A DNA stretch of 64,000 bases from Marinobacter sp. ANT_B65 (GCF_002407605.1 NZ_NXGV01000001.1:1114895-1178894), one strand, 5' to 3'; counted from the stretch's first letter, positions 19,429-30,069 are shown. Made by a program: numbers and translations. The notes: generated by a model from the letters alone, not told the origin.

Positions 19429-19983
19429 ATGTCAAATGCGTCTAGTGCCGAATTACCAAGAATAGTCGACCCGTACCGGTTGGCGGAACATGACAGCGTG
19501 CTGGAAGGAGAAATTCCTCTCAGTGCATTGTCTCGTTTTCGTGAAGCTGTATTGGGGTTTGAAGATGGCGCTGTATGTCAGGTTAAGCTGTCCTTCTATA
19601 TGGACGGTGAGCGTCGCCGTATCGCCTCCGGTGAGGTTGAGGCCCCTGTAAGGCTGGAGTGTCAGCGTTGCATCGGGTCTATGGATTCGGTATTGGTTTC
19701 CCGGTTCACGCTCGGGCTGGTTACTAGCGATGAGCAGGCCCAGCGGTTGCCAAAGGATCTTGAGCCGTTTCTGACGGTTGATTTCAGTGCAGATCTCTGG
19801 TCCATGGTTGAGGATGAGTTGTTGCTCGTTCTGCCTCCGTATCCGCTTCATGACCGGAATGAATGTCCGGCAAAAGAAGATCTGGAAGCGTACGAGCCAG
19901 GCCATTCTCCGGCGGAGCCGGAAAAGAAGTCAGGGGATAACCCGTTCAGTGTGCTGGCGGGTCTTGGGAAAACAAAGCATTAA
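19429..19983 (+). CDS. yceD: Large ribosomal RNA accumulation protein YceD (DUF177)
   Basis: 184 residues. YceD is needed for normal 23S rRNA levels and is almost always encoded just before rpmF, as here. The zinc-like pair CQRC lies in APVRLECQRCIGSM. The C-terminal half has DLWSMVEDELLLVLPPYPLHDRNEC. No Shine-Dalgarno sequence precedes the ATG, and the strong upstream promoter puts the RNA start almost at the ATG, so the message may be nearly leaderless. Confidence 0.92.
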   Translation: MSNASSAELPRIVDPYRLAEHDSVLEGEIPLSALSRFREAVLGFEDGAVCQVKLSFYMDGERRRIASGEVEAPVRLECQRCIGSMDSVLVSRFTLGLVTSDEQAQRLPKDLEPFLTVDFSADLWSMVEDELLLVLPPYPLHDRNECPAKEDLEAYEPGHSPAEPEKKSGDNPFSVLAGLGKTKH

Positions 19984-20034
19984 TGCGGGCGTGGGCTTCT
20001 TTTCATTGGAGGCCGGCGCAATCAAATGAACATA

Positions 20035-20048
20035 CGTTACGCGTAACG
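20035..20048. promoter_or_regulatory. 14-bp perfect palindrome upstream of rpmF
   Basis: CGTTACGCGTAACG is a perfect palindrome centred 49 bp before the rpmF ATG. It is a candidate operator or short RNA hairpin at the head of the ribosomal protein/fatty-acid genes. The binding protein is unknown. Confidence 0.4.
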
Positions 20049-20090
20049 ATATTCAAGTAAAGTTTACGTTAACAGGTCAGGAGTAGAACC

Positions 20091-20270
20091 ATGGCTGTAC
20101 AGAAGAACCGTAAGACCCGTTCCAAGCGCGGCATGCGCCGTTCCCACGATGCTCTGAGCACTGCAGCTCTGAGCACTGATTCAACAACTGGTGAAGTGCA
20201 TCGCCGTCACCACGTGTCTCCGGACGGGTTCTACCGTGGCAAGCAGGTAATCGAAGCTCGCGACGAATAA
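20091..20270 (+). CDS. rpmF: 50S ribosomal protein L32
   Basis: 59 residues (begins [20 protein letters not shown] and ends [10 protein letters not shown]). It is a basic, small subunit-interface protein of the large ribosomal subunit. The CxxC zinc pairs seen in some L32 proteins are absent, as is usual in gammaproteobacteria. AGGAG lies about 8 bases before the ATG. Between yceD and plsX, its standard place. Confidence 0.96.
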   Translation: MAVQKNRKTRSKRGMRRSHDALSTAALSTDSTTGEVHRRHHVSPDGFYRGKQVIEARDE

Positions 20271-20313
20271 TACCGTTGCATAGCCGCGTCAACTTCAATT
20301 GAATGGCAGAGCG

Positions 20314-21315
20314 GTGAAACCGGTCACCATAGCGATTGATGCCATGAGTGGCGATCGGGGGGCTGCAGTTGTAGTTGCTGCGGTTCTTGAAGCGGTGCGT
20401 GAAAATAAAGCCTTGAGTTTTATTCTGGTGGGAATCCGGAGTGAGCTTGAGGCTTTTTTGCGTGATGGGCATCCGCGAGTCCGCATTGTCGAGGCTGCGG
20501 ATGTTGTTTATATGAACGAACGCCCTTCTCATGCGTTGCGCCACAAGAAAAACTCCTCCATGGCCATTGCCTTGTCTCTGGTTCGCGATGGCGAAGCGCA
20601 GGGTTGTGTCAGTGCAGGAAACACCGGGGCCCTGATGGCCTTTGGTCGTTCAATTATTCGTATGTATCCGGGTATTGAGCGTCCGGCAATTGCTAAATTG
20701 ATCCCTTCCCTGCGGGGGAAGTGTCATGTTCTGGATCTTGGTGCCAACGTAGACTCAAGTGCGGAAAACCTCTATCAGTATGCCCTGATGGGTTCCCTCA
20801 TGGCCTCTGCAATATGCGGTCAGGGCGAGCCGCGAGTCGCATTGCTGAATGTTGGTGAAGAAGAAATAAAAGGCAACGAGCAGGTTCGCCTGGCATCCCA
20901 CATGCTCGCCCAGTGTGAATCACTTAACTATATTGGATACGTTGAGGGCAGTGACCTGTTCCGGGATGTCGCCGATGTGGTGGTTTGCGACGGGTTTGTT
21001 GGTAATATCGCCCTGAAAACCGGTGAAGGGGTAGCGGGTCTGTTAATTGAGCTCATGGAGCAGGCATTTACCCGAACTTTTTATGGCCGCTTTGTGGGGT
21101 TACTTTCTCGCCCTATTATCGGGCGACTCCTCCGGCTCATGGACCCATCCCGTCATAACGGTGCGAGCCTTCTCGGGCTACAGGGTGTGGTCATCAAAAG
21201 CCATGGAAATGCTAATGAACGCGCTATGTTGGCCGCTATTCGTCAGGCTGTACGTGAGGTCGAACTGGAAGTGCCACGGCGTATCAATGAGCGCCTTGAC
21301 GACCTGATGCTGTGA
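20314..21315 (+). CDS. plsX: Phosphate acyltransferase PlsX
   Basis: 333 residues from the GTG at 20314 (MKPVTIAIDAMSGDRG), chosen because family members begin 3-6 residues before this motif. A TTG 15 bases upstream is the alternative, and neither has a strong ribosome site. PlsX makes acyl-phosphate from acyl-ACP for phospholipid synthesis. Recognised segments are AIDAMSGDRG, CVSAGNTGALMAFG, LDLGANVD, LLNVGEEEIKGN, VVCDGFVGNIALKTGEG and GVVIKSHGNA. It is a peripheral membrane protein. In contrast to E. coli there is no fabH between plsX and fabD. Confidence 0.94.
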   Translation: MKPVTIAIDAMSGDRGAAVVVAAVLEAVRENKALSFILVGIRSELEAFLRDGHPRVRIVEAADVVYMNERPSHALRHKKNSSMAIALSLVRDGEAQGCVSAGNTGALMAFGRSIIRMYPGIERPAIAKLIPSLRGKCHVLDLGANVDSSAENLYQYALMGSLMASAICGQGEPRVALLNVGEEEIKGNEQVRLASHMLAQCESLNYIGYVEGSDLFRDVADVVVCDGFVGNIALKTGEGVAGLLIELMEQAFTRTFYGRFVGLLSRPIIGRLLRLMDPSRHNGASLLGLQGVVIKSHGNANERAMLAAIRQAVREVELEVPRRINERLDDLML

Positions 21316-21427
21316 TAGTCCCGGGCTGAAGTCGCTTCCGGTTTGTGCGCTATACTCGCGCCAGATCCGCCCAGCTTGTACTATTGGCTAATCTCTTGAA
21401 ACTCCCAATGACGATAAGATCCCGCTT

Positions 21428-22366
21428 ATGAAATCAGCCTTTATATTTCCCGGACAGGGTTCCCAATCAGTTGGCATGCTTTCCGCGGCTGCTGAATCCT
21501 GGCCCATGATCAACAAAACCTTCGCCGAAGCGTCCAACGTACTTGGTTACGATCTCTGGCATTTGTGCCAGAAAGGGCCGGCTGAAGAGCTTAACCAGAC
21601 AATGATCACCCAGCCGGCAATGTTAACTGCCAGTATCGCTCTGTGGCGGCAGTGGTTGGTTGCAGGTGGTCCCAAGCCCGATTTTCTGGCTGGGCACAGC
21701 TTGGGCGAGTACAGCGCTCTGGTAGCTGCAGAAAGCCTTGATTTTGTAGAGGCAGTCAAGCTGGTTCGCCTGCGTGGCGAACTGATGCAGGAGGCCGTAC
21801 CTTCGGGTGAGGGGAAGATGGCTGCTATCCTTGGCCTTGAAGATGCCGATGTTGTGGCAGCCTGTGAAGAGGCTGCCAATGGTGATGTTGTAGCAGCGGT
21901 GAACTTTAATGCTCCCGGCCAGGTAGTAATTGCAGGATCAGCTTCCGCAGTTGACCGGGCTATTGAAGCATGCAAAGCGAAGGGTGCACGGAAAGCTATG
22001 CTTCTTCCTGTCAGCGTACCCTCCCATTGCGCACTGATGAAAGGTGCTGCTGAGGAGCTGGCTCAGGCACTGGAAGAAGTCCGCTTCAACGATGCACGGA
22101 CTCCGGTTATACAGAATGTTAACGCAGCGGCGGAGACAGATTCGGCTACACTTAAGGCCAACCTTCTCAAACAGCTTTATTCGCCTGTGTTGTGGGTCGA
22201 TTCGGTTCGCACTCTGGTTAACAGCGATGTTACCGTCGCCATTGAGTGTGGTACCGGCAAAGTGCTGGCAGGCTTGTCCAAGAGAATTGACCGTGGACTT
22301 GCTGTTCACGGAATTGAGGATCCTCAGGCACTGACAGCTGCACTAGCGGCATTTGAACCGTCTTGA
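21428..22366 (+). CDS. fabD: Malonyl-CoA:ACP transacylase
   Basis: 312 residues, normal length. It moves malonyl from CoA to ACP. The nucleophile Ser is in GHSLGEYSAL, the oxyanion segment is FPGQGSQSVGM, and the catalytic His is in VPSHCALMKGA. The gene is 112 bp after plsX. A TATACT at 21351-21356 could be a -10 element, but no matching -35 is seen. It starts the fabD-fabG-acpP-fabF block, with fabG beginning 16 bp after its stop. Confidence 0.96.
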   Translation: MKSAFIFPGQGSQSVGMLSAAAESWPMINKTFAEASNVLGYDLWHLCQKGPAEELNQTMITQPAMLTASIALWRQWLVAGGPKPDFLAGHSLGEYSALVAAESLDFVEAVKLVRLRGELMQEAVPSGEGKMAAILGLEDADVVAACEEAANGDVVAAVNFNAPGQVVIAGSASAVDRAIEACKAKGARKAMLLPVSVPSHCALMKGAAEELAQALEEVRFNDARTPVIQNVNAAAETDSATLKANLLKQLYSPVLWVDSVRTLVNSDVTVAIECGTGKVLAGLSKRIDRGLAVHGIEDPQALTAALAAFEPS

Positions 22367-22382
22367 AGAAAGGGAGTTATAC

Positions 22383-23126
22383 ATGTCTCTGGAAGGTAAA
22401 GTTGCACTGGTAACCGGTGCTACCCGTGGAATTGGTAAGGCCATTGCTCTGGCACTGGCAAAGCAGGGCGCAGAAGTAGTTGGGACCGCCACAAGCCCGG
22501 AGGGTGCAGCAACCATTACGGATAATCTCCAGGCTGCGGGTGCAAGCGGCTACGGTATTGTGATGAATGTTGCCGACCCTGAAAGTATTGAAGCGGGCCT
22601 GAAAGAAATAGCTGATAAGTCCGGTGCGCCTCTGATTCTGGTTAATAACGCGGGTATAACCCGTGATAACCTGCTGATGAGACTGAAGGATGACGACTGG
22701 GCATCTGTGCTCGAAACCAATCTCTCGAGCGTGTACCGTACCAGTAAGGCTGTATTGCGGGGCATGGCGAAAGCACGTTGGGGACGTATTATTAATGTGA
22801 GTTCCGTGGTCGCCAGTATGGGCAACCCGGGACAGGCCAATTACTGTGCTGCCAAGGCTGGGGTAGAAGGTTTTACCCGCAGTCTGGCGAAGGAAATGTC
22901 GAATCGTGGCATCACATCGAACTGTGTTGCGCCCGGGTTTATCGACACGGATATGACAAAAAAACTGGACGACGGGCAGCGTGAGGCTATGCTGGGAATT
23001 ATACCAGCAGGTCGTCTGGGGCAGCCGGAAGAAGTGGCGGCTGTGGTTGCTTTTCTGGCATCGGATGTTGCCGCTTATGTGACTGGGGAAACCATTCATG
23101 TAAACGGCGGAATGTACATGGGATAA
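22383..23126 (+). CDS. fabG: 3-oxoacyl-ACP reductase FabG
   Basis: 247 residues from the ATG at 22383 (MSLEGKVALVTGATRGIG), preceded by AAAGGGAG. It is a classical SDR using NADPH to reduce 3-oxoacyl-ACP in fatty acid elongation. Cofactor motif TGATRGIG, NNAGITRDN, catalytic Ser in INVSSVVASMGNPGQ, Tyr and Lys in YCAAKAG, and the C-terminal VTGETIHVNGGMYM are all present. Immediately downstream of fabD. Confidence 0.96.
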   Translation: MSLEGKVALVTGATRGIGKAIALALAKQGAEVVGTATSPEGAATITDNLQAAGASGYGIVMNVADPESIEAGLKEIADKSGAPLILVNNAGITRDNLLMRLKDDDWASVLETNLSSVYRTSKAVLRGMAKARWGRIINVSSVVASMGNPGQANYCAAKAGVEGFTRSLAKEMSNRGITSNCVAPGFIDTDMTKKLDDGQREAMLGIIPAGRLGQPEEVAAVVAFLASDVAAYVTGETIHVNGGMYMG

Positions 23127-23188
23127 GCTCCGATTGCGGAGTTCGTGCGCAACCCCTTGCCGCACAACATGTTTAACCGGATCCCTGC

Positions 23189-23217
23189 TTGTTTGCAGGT
23201 AGGGTTTACACTAAACT
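23189..23217 (+). promoter_or_regulatory. Possible internal promoter for acpP
   Basis: TTGTTT (23189-23194), 17 bp, TAAACT (23212-23217), about 45 bp before acpP. The match is modest; separate acpP promoters are known in E. coli. Confidence 0.35.
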
Positions 23218-23260
23218 GGCAGCACTTAGTTGCTTGGTTGATACACAAAGTGAGGACATT

Positions 23261-23494
23261 ATGAGTACAGTTGAAGAGCGCGTGAAGAAGATTGTTTGTG
23301 AACAGTTGGGCGTTAAAGAGTCCGAAGTTCAGAACTCTTCTTCTTTTGTAGAGGATCTTGGCGCTGACTCACTGGACACCGTTGAGCTGGTCATGGCGCT
23401 GGAAGAGGAATTCGAAACTGAAATTCCTGATGAAGAAGCCGAGAAGCTGGCAAGTGTTCAGGACGCGATCGACTACATCGTCGCGCATACCTGA
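23261..23494 (+). CDS. acpP: Acyl carrier protein
   Basis: 77 residues from the ATG at 23261 ([17 protein letters not shown]), with TGAGGACA upstream. Strongly acidic. The phosphopantetheine attachment Ser is in the invariant [18 protein letters not shown]. It carries growing acyl chains in fatty acid synthesis. It is followed by a strong terminator, so much of its transcript ends before fabF, which would allow the high ACP expression that cells need. Confidence 0.98.
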   Translation: MSTVEERVKKIVCEQLGVKESEVQNSSSFVEDLGADSLDTVELVMALEEEFETEIPDEEAEKLASVQDAIDYIVAHT

Positions 23495-23519
23495 TACTCT
23501 GCAGTTAAGTTAGCCAGGC

Positions 23520-23559
23520 AAAAAGCCGTCCTTGTCATTCAGTGAAGGACGGCTTTTTT
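23520..23559 (+). terminator. Rho-independent terminator after acpP
   Basis: GCCGTCCTT and AAGGACGGC form a 9-bp perfect stem around an 11-base loop, flanked by an A run and six T. It lies 25 bp after acpP and 70 bp before fabF. Confidence 0.92.
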
Positions 23560-23630
23560 ATTGCCTGAGAATTCCCGGATTTCGGGATCATGAGTAACAG
23601 CGACATATGAAAGGTCAGGTGAGCAGGGCT

Positions 23631-24878
23631 ATGAGTAAACGACGGGTTGTGGTCACTGGCATGGGAATGTTGTCTCCTCTGGGAAATGATGTGGCGTCTT
23701 CCTGGGAGGGTATCCAGGCTGGTCGTAGCGGAATTGGCGGGATTGACCGTTTTGATGCTTCCGGATACAACACTCGTATTGGCGGTGCGATCAGAAACCT
23801 TGATCTGGAGCCCTATCTTTCTTCCAAAGAAGCCAGAAAACTCGACGCGTTTATTCATTACGGACTTATTGCAGCCCAGCAGGCAGTGGATGATAGCGGG
23901 CTTGCAGAATTCGATGGGCTGGACCGGGACCGTGTGGGCATAGCTATCGGGTCCGGCATCGGGGGTCTGGAATATATAGAGAAGAGCGTACTGACCATGG
24001 AAAAGTCAGGTCCTCGCAAAGTGTCCCCGTTCTTTGTGCCCGCCTCAGTGGTTAACATGATTTCCGGCAATGCTGCGATTCGGTTCGGGTATCGGGGGCC
24101 AAACATTGCAATTGTTACCGCCTGCACTACGGGCACCCATAACATAGGATACGCCGCCCGTACCATCGCATACGGCGATGCGGATGTGATGCTTGCCGGT
24201 GGTTCCGAGATGGCGACAACGCGTACAGGTATTGCCGCATTTTCGTCTGCCCGGGCGCTTTCAACCCGCAATGATGAGCCTGAGAAAGCCAGTCGCCCAT
24301 GGGACAGAGACAGAGATGGTTTTGTGCTCAGTGACGGCGCGGGGGTGCTGGTGCTGGAAGAGCTGGAACATGCAAGACGTCGCGGTGCAACCATCTACGG
24401 TGAGCTGGTTGGCTTTGGCATGAGTGATGACGCCCATCACATAACAGCACCACCTGCAGATGGTGAAGGCGCTGCGCGTTCAATGGTTAACGCGTTGCGG
24501 GACGCCGGAATGGAGCCGGGAGAGGTTGACTATATTAATGCGCATGGCACCTCGACACAGGTAGGCGATATAGCTGAGATTGCGGCAGCCAAGCGTGTAT
24601 TTGGTGATCATGCGAGCCGGCTCGCCATGAGTAGCACCAAGTCCATGACCGGGCACTTGCTGGGTGCTGCAGGTGCGGTTGAGGCTATATTTTCCCTGCT
24701 TGCTATAAAAAATGGCCTGTTGCCTCCAACGATCAATCTGGATAACCCGGATGAAGGCTGCGACCTGGACCTTGTACCCAATACCTGTCGCAAAGCAGAC
24801 GTTCGCGTGGCCTTGTCCAACTCTTTTGGCTTCGGTGGCACTAACGGTACTTTGATTTTCCGACGCTTTGAAGGTTAA
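23631..24878 (+). CDS. fabF: 3-oxoacyl-ACP synthase II
   Basis: 415 residues from the ATG at 23631 ([18 protein letters not shown]), which matches the E. coli start; an in-frame ATG 24 bases upstream is the alternative. It is a condensing enzyme of fatty acid elongation. The Cys-His-His triad is complete: Cys in [11 protein letters not shown], His in [11 protein letters not shown], and His in [13 protein letters not shown], with C-terminal [10 protein letters not shown]. pabC follows after 6 bp. With fabH absent from this locus, chain initiation must be encoded elsewhere. Confidence 0.96.
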   Translation: MSKRRVVVTGMGMLSPLGNDVASSWEGIQAGRSGIGGIDRFDASGYNTRIGGAIRNLDLEPYLSSKEARKLDAFIHYGLIAAQQAVDDSGLAEFDGLDRDRVGIAIGSGIGGLEYIEKSVLTMEKSGPRKVSPFFVPASVVNMISGNAAIRFGYRGPNIAIVTACTTGTHNIGYAARTIAYGDADVMLAGGSEMATTRTGIAAFSSARALSTRNDEPEKASRPWDRDRDGFVLSDGAGVLVLEELEHARRRGATIYGELVGFGMSDDAHHITAPPADGEGAARSMVNALRDAGMEPGEVDYINAHGTSTQVGDIAEIAAAKRVFGDHASRLAMSSTKSMTGHLLGAAGAVEAIFSLLAIKNGLLPPTINLDNPDEGCDLDLVPNTCRKADVRVALSNSFGFGGTNGTLIFRRFEG

Positions 24879-24884
24879 GTAATC

Positions 24885-25715
24885 ATGTTCAACCTGCGCT
24901 GGGCTGATGAAGGTGGCTTCCCGGCCAGTGACCGGGGTGCAGCATACGGTGATGGTTTGTTTGAAACCATAAGGATGCATGGTGACCGGGGGGTGTTGCT
25001 CTCCCGCCATCTTGACCGGATGGTTCGGGATGCCGGCCGGTTAGATATCCCTGTTTCGCTTACAAAACTTCGGGAAGCCTGTACTGCTGCAGCCAGTCGT
25101 TACTCCGGCAGTTTTATGAATAGTGAGATGGACTGCGGCTGGGTGCTTAAACTGATCCTTACCCGGGGAGAGGGTGGCAGAGGGTATCGGCCGGGTCTGG
25201 GGGGGCGGCCAACACTGATGGTATCTGCTGGCCACCTGCCTGAAATGCCACTTTCCACTGGTGTTGCCGTTGATTTTTCCCGTGTTCCTCTGATGGTGAA
25301 CCCTCTGCTTGTGGGAATCAAATCCCTCAACCGGCTGGAGCAGGTTCTGGCGGCCAGAGAGATTCAGGGCTCGCTGTATGAAGTCATCATGTCGGACAGC
25401 GCCGCTAATCTGGTTGAGGGTACCCGTACCAACCTGCTGCTCAAGGTTCCCGGAGGCTGGGTGACACCGCCAGTCAAGAGTCTTGCTGTTGCCGGCGTGC
25501 TGCGCCAGTGGCTGCTGGAAAGGCTCAGAGCCCGTGGAGAACTGGTCGATGAGCGAGCTATGGGTATCGGGGATGTACTTGGGGGGCATTGTCAGGGGCT
25601 GTATCTGTTGAACAGTGTTATTGGCGTTGTTCCCGTCCGAAGTCTTGCCGGGCAGGATTTGCCTGTAGATGGCGGACTTGCGACAATCTTCAATCCTCTC
25701 GAACTGCTGGAATAA
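24885..25715 (+). CDS. pabC: Aminodeoxychorismate lyase
   Basis: 276 residues, PLP fold type IV. It releases pyruvate from 4-amino-4-deoxychorismate to give p-aminobenzoate for folate. Diagnostic segments are DRGAAYGDGLFETIR, the PLP Lys in GIKSLNRLEQVLAAREI, the phosphate-binding EGTRTNLLL, and LLNSVIGVVPV. Same-strand neighbours fabF (6 bp upstream) and mltG (almost touching) show an operon, the standard fabF-pabC-mltG-tmk order. Confidence 0.92.
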   Translation: MFNLRWADEGGFPASDRGAAYGDGLFETIRMHGDRGVLLSRHLDRMVRDAGRLDIPVSLTKLREACTAAASRYSGSFMNSEMDCGWVLKLILTRGEGGRGYRPGLGGRPTLMVSAGHLPEMPLSTGVAVDFSRVPLMVNPLLVGIKSLNRLEQVLAAREIQGSLYEVIMSDSAANLVEGTRTNLLLKVPGGWVTPPVKSLAVAGVLRQWLLERLRARGELVDERAMGIGDVLGGHCQGLYLLNSVIGVVPVRSLAGQDLPVDGGLATIFNPLELLE

Positions 25716-25719
25716 TTCG

Positions 25720-27401
<1,682 letters not shown>

Positions 27402-27439
27402 TTGAGTAATATTCTCACTTAAAGGTTTCTGTTGCGTCT

Positions 27440-28219
27440 ATGCTGGATGCCCGATTACTAAAGCTTCCAACATCCTCTCATCAGCATCGTCATGAACATC
27501 ATCAGATAGTAGTTGGTGTTCAGGGTGAGGCAGATCTGAGCGTTGACGGAACCGGATCTCACCTGGATACCTGGAAAGCATGCCTTGTGCCCACGGAGGC
27601 CAGGCATGACTACTGTGGTGATCATCAGAATCATGTGATGGTTATCAATCTTGACCCCTCAAGTTCTGTTGTTTCCACTCCCCACCATGCCGACTATGAG
27701 CGTATGGTCAGGGTATTTGAAAAACCCCTAACGGTTCATATGGATAGCCGTTTACAGGGGCTGGTTCAGTTTGCTGCCAGCGAGTTTGACCGAGCGCCCG
27801 GCAATCTTGCGATGCATGGTCACCTTGCTGCCAGTATCCTGTATTGCATGGCCGACAGAATTGTTGATCGCAATGTTGGTATGCCAAACCGGCACAGCCT
27901 TAGCCCGGATACAATCCAGCGCTATGTCAAAGCGAATCTTCACCGGAAGATCACGGTTCAGGATCTGGCTAGTGAGTCTTGCCTTAGTGTGAGCCGTTTT
28001 CATGAGGTTTTTCGGGAAGTGGTAGGAACGACACCCCATCAGTTTCTCTTGCAGGCCCGCCTTAATCAGGCAGCTCACCTTCTCGCCTCGACACAGCTCT
28101 CGGTATCGGAAATCAGCTACCGTGTTGGCTTCTCTTCACAGAGTGCATTAACCAATGCGTTGCGTAAACATAAAGGAACTACCCCCTCAAGGCTGCAAGT
28201 CAGTGATAATGTTGCCTGA
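27440..28219 (+). CDS. AraC-family transcriptional regulator (possible PruR-like putP activator)
   Basis: 259 residues. N-terminal cupin-like sensor domain (about 10-130; HQHRHEHHQIVVGVQGEADL is a His-rich cupin strand) and C-terminal double helix-turn-helix (about 155-255; ITVQDLASESCLSVSRFHEVFRE, then LSVSEISYRVGFSSQSALTNALRKHKGTTPSRL). It is encoded just upstream of putP on the same strand. In Pseudomonas the AraC protein PruR activates proline uptake and degradation genes, so a similar role is a reasonable inference. The putP promoter has a perfect TATAAT but no proper -35, which fits activator dependence. Aromatic or other ligands cannot be excluded. Confidence 0.82.
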   Translation: MLDARLLKLPTSSHQHRHEHHQIVVGVQGEADLSVDGTGSHLDTWKACLVPTEARHDYCGDHQNHVMVINLDPSSSVVSTPHHADYERMVRVFEKPLTVHMDSRLQGLVQFAASEFDRAPGNLAMHGHLAASILYCMADRIVDRNVGMPNRHSLSPDTIQRYVKANLHRKITVQDLASESCLSVSRFHEVFREVVGTTPHQFLLQARLNQAAHLLASTQLSVSEISYRVGFSSQSALTNALRKHKGTTPSRLQVSDNVA

Positions 28220-28364
28220 TTTTACGTAGCCCAGTCTCACTCCCGTAGAATTCTGCAAAAGAATCGTAGGATTTTGTAAGCCGCTAATACGTAGTAATAC
28301 TAGGCTTGTCGAGTAATCCCTCATCTTGACGATCTGGTGAAGTTGCAGTCGCAGAATGGCAATA

Positions 28365-28380
28365 CTTAACTATAGTTAAG
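28365..28380. promoter_or_regulatory. 16-bp perfect palindrome upstream of putP
   Basis: CTTAACTATAGTTAAG is perfectly self-complementary. It lies about 110 bp upstream of the presumed putP -10 element, so it is a candidate operator. AraC proteins usually bind direct repeats, so a different dimeric regulator is possible. Confidence 0.4.
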
Positions 28381-28490
28381 GTCGAACATTCGATTCGCGA
28401 TTGCGCTTAGATTCGGAAGGAATTTCAGTATACAAAAAGAAAGACACAGTAATCTGGCATTCGTTGTCAGGCCTGTGCTTTGAGAGCGGA

Positions 28491-28496
28491 TATAAT
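28491..28496 (+). promoter_or_regulatory. putP -10 element
   Basis: Perfect TATAAT, about 28 bp before the putP ATG. No good -35 is found at 16-18 bp; TTGTCA lies 21 bp upstream. This suggests activator dependence. Confidence 0.45.
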
Positions 28497-28523
28497 CCGA
28501 CTCATTAAAACCGGAGGAATTCC

Positions 28524-30017
28524 ATGGCTATTGGTGTTTGGATCAGTCTATTTGCTTATTTTGCGCTCATGATTGCCATCGGCATTTATGCTATGCGCAC
28601 ATCTACTTCGTCATCCGAAGATTACATGCTTGGCGGCAGGGGGCTCAGTCCAAAGGTAGCTGCTTTGTCTGCCGGCGCCTCCGATATGAGCGGTTGGTTG
28701 CTTCTGGGGCTTCCGGGAGCGATGTATGTGTCTGGCCTTGCTTCAGCCTGGATCGGGGTTGGTCTTTTTGTCGGGGCGTTTATCAACTGGGTTATCGTTG
28801 CCCCACGCTTGCGCGCTCAGACTGTTCACTATGGTAATGCGCTGACTATCCCTGCCTTCCTGGCGAATCGTTTTCCTACTCAGGCACTGCCGCTGCGCAC
28901 TGTATCGGCAGTTGTTATCGTACTGTTCTTCGCTGTTTATACCGCTTCAGGCCTGGTAGCGGGCGGCAAGCTGTTTGAAAGTGCGTTCGCCGGAATTTTC
29001 AGCTTTGGTGGTTTGAGTGATTACAGTGTGGGCATCATCATAACCCTCGGTGTGGTACTGGCTTACACTGTTGTTGGCGGGTTCCTGGCCGTGAGCATGA
29101 CTGACTTTGTTCAGGGTTGCATCATGATGGTTGCCCTGGTTCTCATGCCCGCGGTTGTTCTTTTTGGAGAGGGCGGCGGAGGTTTCGCGCAAGCGACCCA
29201 AACGCTGAATGAGGTGGATCCGAAACTACTGTCCTGGACTCAGGGGCTGACATTCGTTGGATGGCTTTCAGCTGTAACCTGGGGTCTGGGTTATTTCGGG
29301 CAGCCTCACATCATTGTCCGCTTCATGGCGATCCGTTCGGTGAAAGAGGTGCCGACAGCTCGGAACATCGGTATGTCCTGGATGGCTATTTCATTGATCG
29401 GCGCGATCGGGCTGGGTATTTTTGGCCGGGCTTATGCGGTACGAAATGGAATGGATATTGCCGATCCTGAGACTATCTTTATCATTCTCGCTGATTTGCT
29501 GTTCCACCCACTGATTACAGGTTTCCTGTATGCCGCTCTGCTGGCAGCGGTGATGAGTACTATTTCCAGCCAGCTGCTGGTGTCCTCATCTTCTCTTACA
29601 GAAGATTTCTACCGCCTTTTCCTGCGTAAGGAAGCGGGTGACCGGGAGTGTGTCAACGTTGGCCGTGTATGCGTAGTGCTTGTTGGCCTTGTTGCTGCAG
29701 TCATTGCTTCAGACCCCAACTCTCAGGTTCTGGCTCTGGTTGGTAACGCATGGGCAGGCTTTGGCTCTGCCTTTGGTCCGCTGATTATCCTTGCTCTCAT
29801 GTGGCCTCGTACTAATGGTGCTGGTGCTCTGGCAGGCCTGATCGTTGGTGCCGGTACGGCGATGATCTGGGTATCCCTGGGCTGGAATGGTGAGTTCATG
29901 GGCGGCCCTGGCGTCTATGAGATCATTCCGGGCTTCATTGCTTCCTTTATCGCCATCGTGGTTGTGAGTCTGGCAACTTCCGATGCAGACGAATATCAGG
30001 CAGTGGATCACAGCTAA
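28524..30017 (+). CDS. putP: Sodium/proline symporter
   Basis: 497 residues, SSS (solute:sodium symporter) family. About 13 transmembrane helices are visible. Segments close to E. coli PutP are SSEDYMLGGRGLSPKVAALSAGASDMSGWLLLGLPGA, YTASGLVAGGKLFES, GYFGQPHIIVRFMA and STISSQLLVSSSSLTEDFYR. It imports L-proline with Na+ as nutrient or osmoprotectant. GGAGG lies 6 bases before the ATG. It is a single-gene unit with its own terminator; no putA is in the window. Confidence 0.93.
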   Translation: MAIGVWISLFAYFALMIAIGIYAMRTSTSSSEDYMLGGRGLSPKVAALSAGASDMSGWLLLGLPGAMYVSGLASAWIGVGLFVGAFINWVIVAPRLRAQTVHYGNALTIPAFLANRFPTQALPLRTVSAVVIVLFFAVYTASGLVAGGKLFESAFAGIFSFGGLSDYSVGIIITLGVVLAYTVVGGFLAVSMTDFVQGCIMMVALVLMPAVVLFGEGGGGFAQATQTLNEVDPKLLSWTQGLTFVGWLSAVTWGLGYFGQPHIIVRFMAIRSVKEVPTARNIGMSWMAISLIGAIGLGIFGRAYAVRNGMDIADPETIFIILADLLFHPLITGFLYAALLAAVMSTISSQLLVSSSSLTEDFYRLFLRKEAGDRECVNVGRVCVVLVGLVAAVIASDPNSQVLALVGNAWAGFGSAFGPLIILALMWPRTNGAGALAGLIVGAGTAMIWVSLGWNGEFMGGPGVYEIIPGFIASFIAIVVVSLATSDADEYQAVDHS

Positions 30018-30043
30018 AACAAGGGCAGAAATGCTTGGTATCG

Positions 30044-30069
30044 AAGGGCTCCTTGAGGAGCCCTTTTTT
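30044..30069 (+). terminator. Rho-independent terminator after putP
   Basis: AAGGGCTCC and GGAGCCCTT form a 9-bp stem around the tetraloop TTGA, running into a T run, 27 bp after putP. Confidence 0.93.

Larger units (their letters stand above)
28220..28523. other. Intergenic region with putP control signals
   Basis: This 304-bp gap contains no gene. It holds a 16-bp perfect palindrome at 28365-28380, a TATAAT at 28491-28496 and a strong GGAGG at 28513-28517. Confidence 0.6.
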
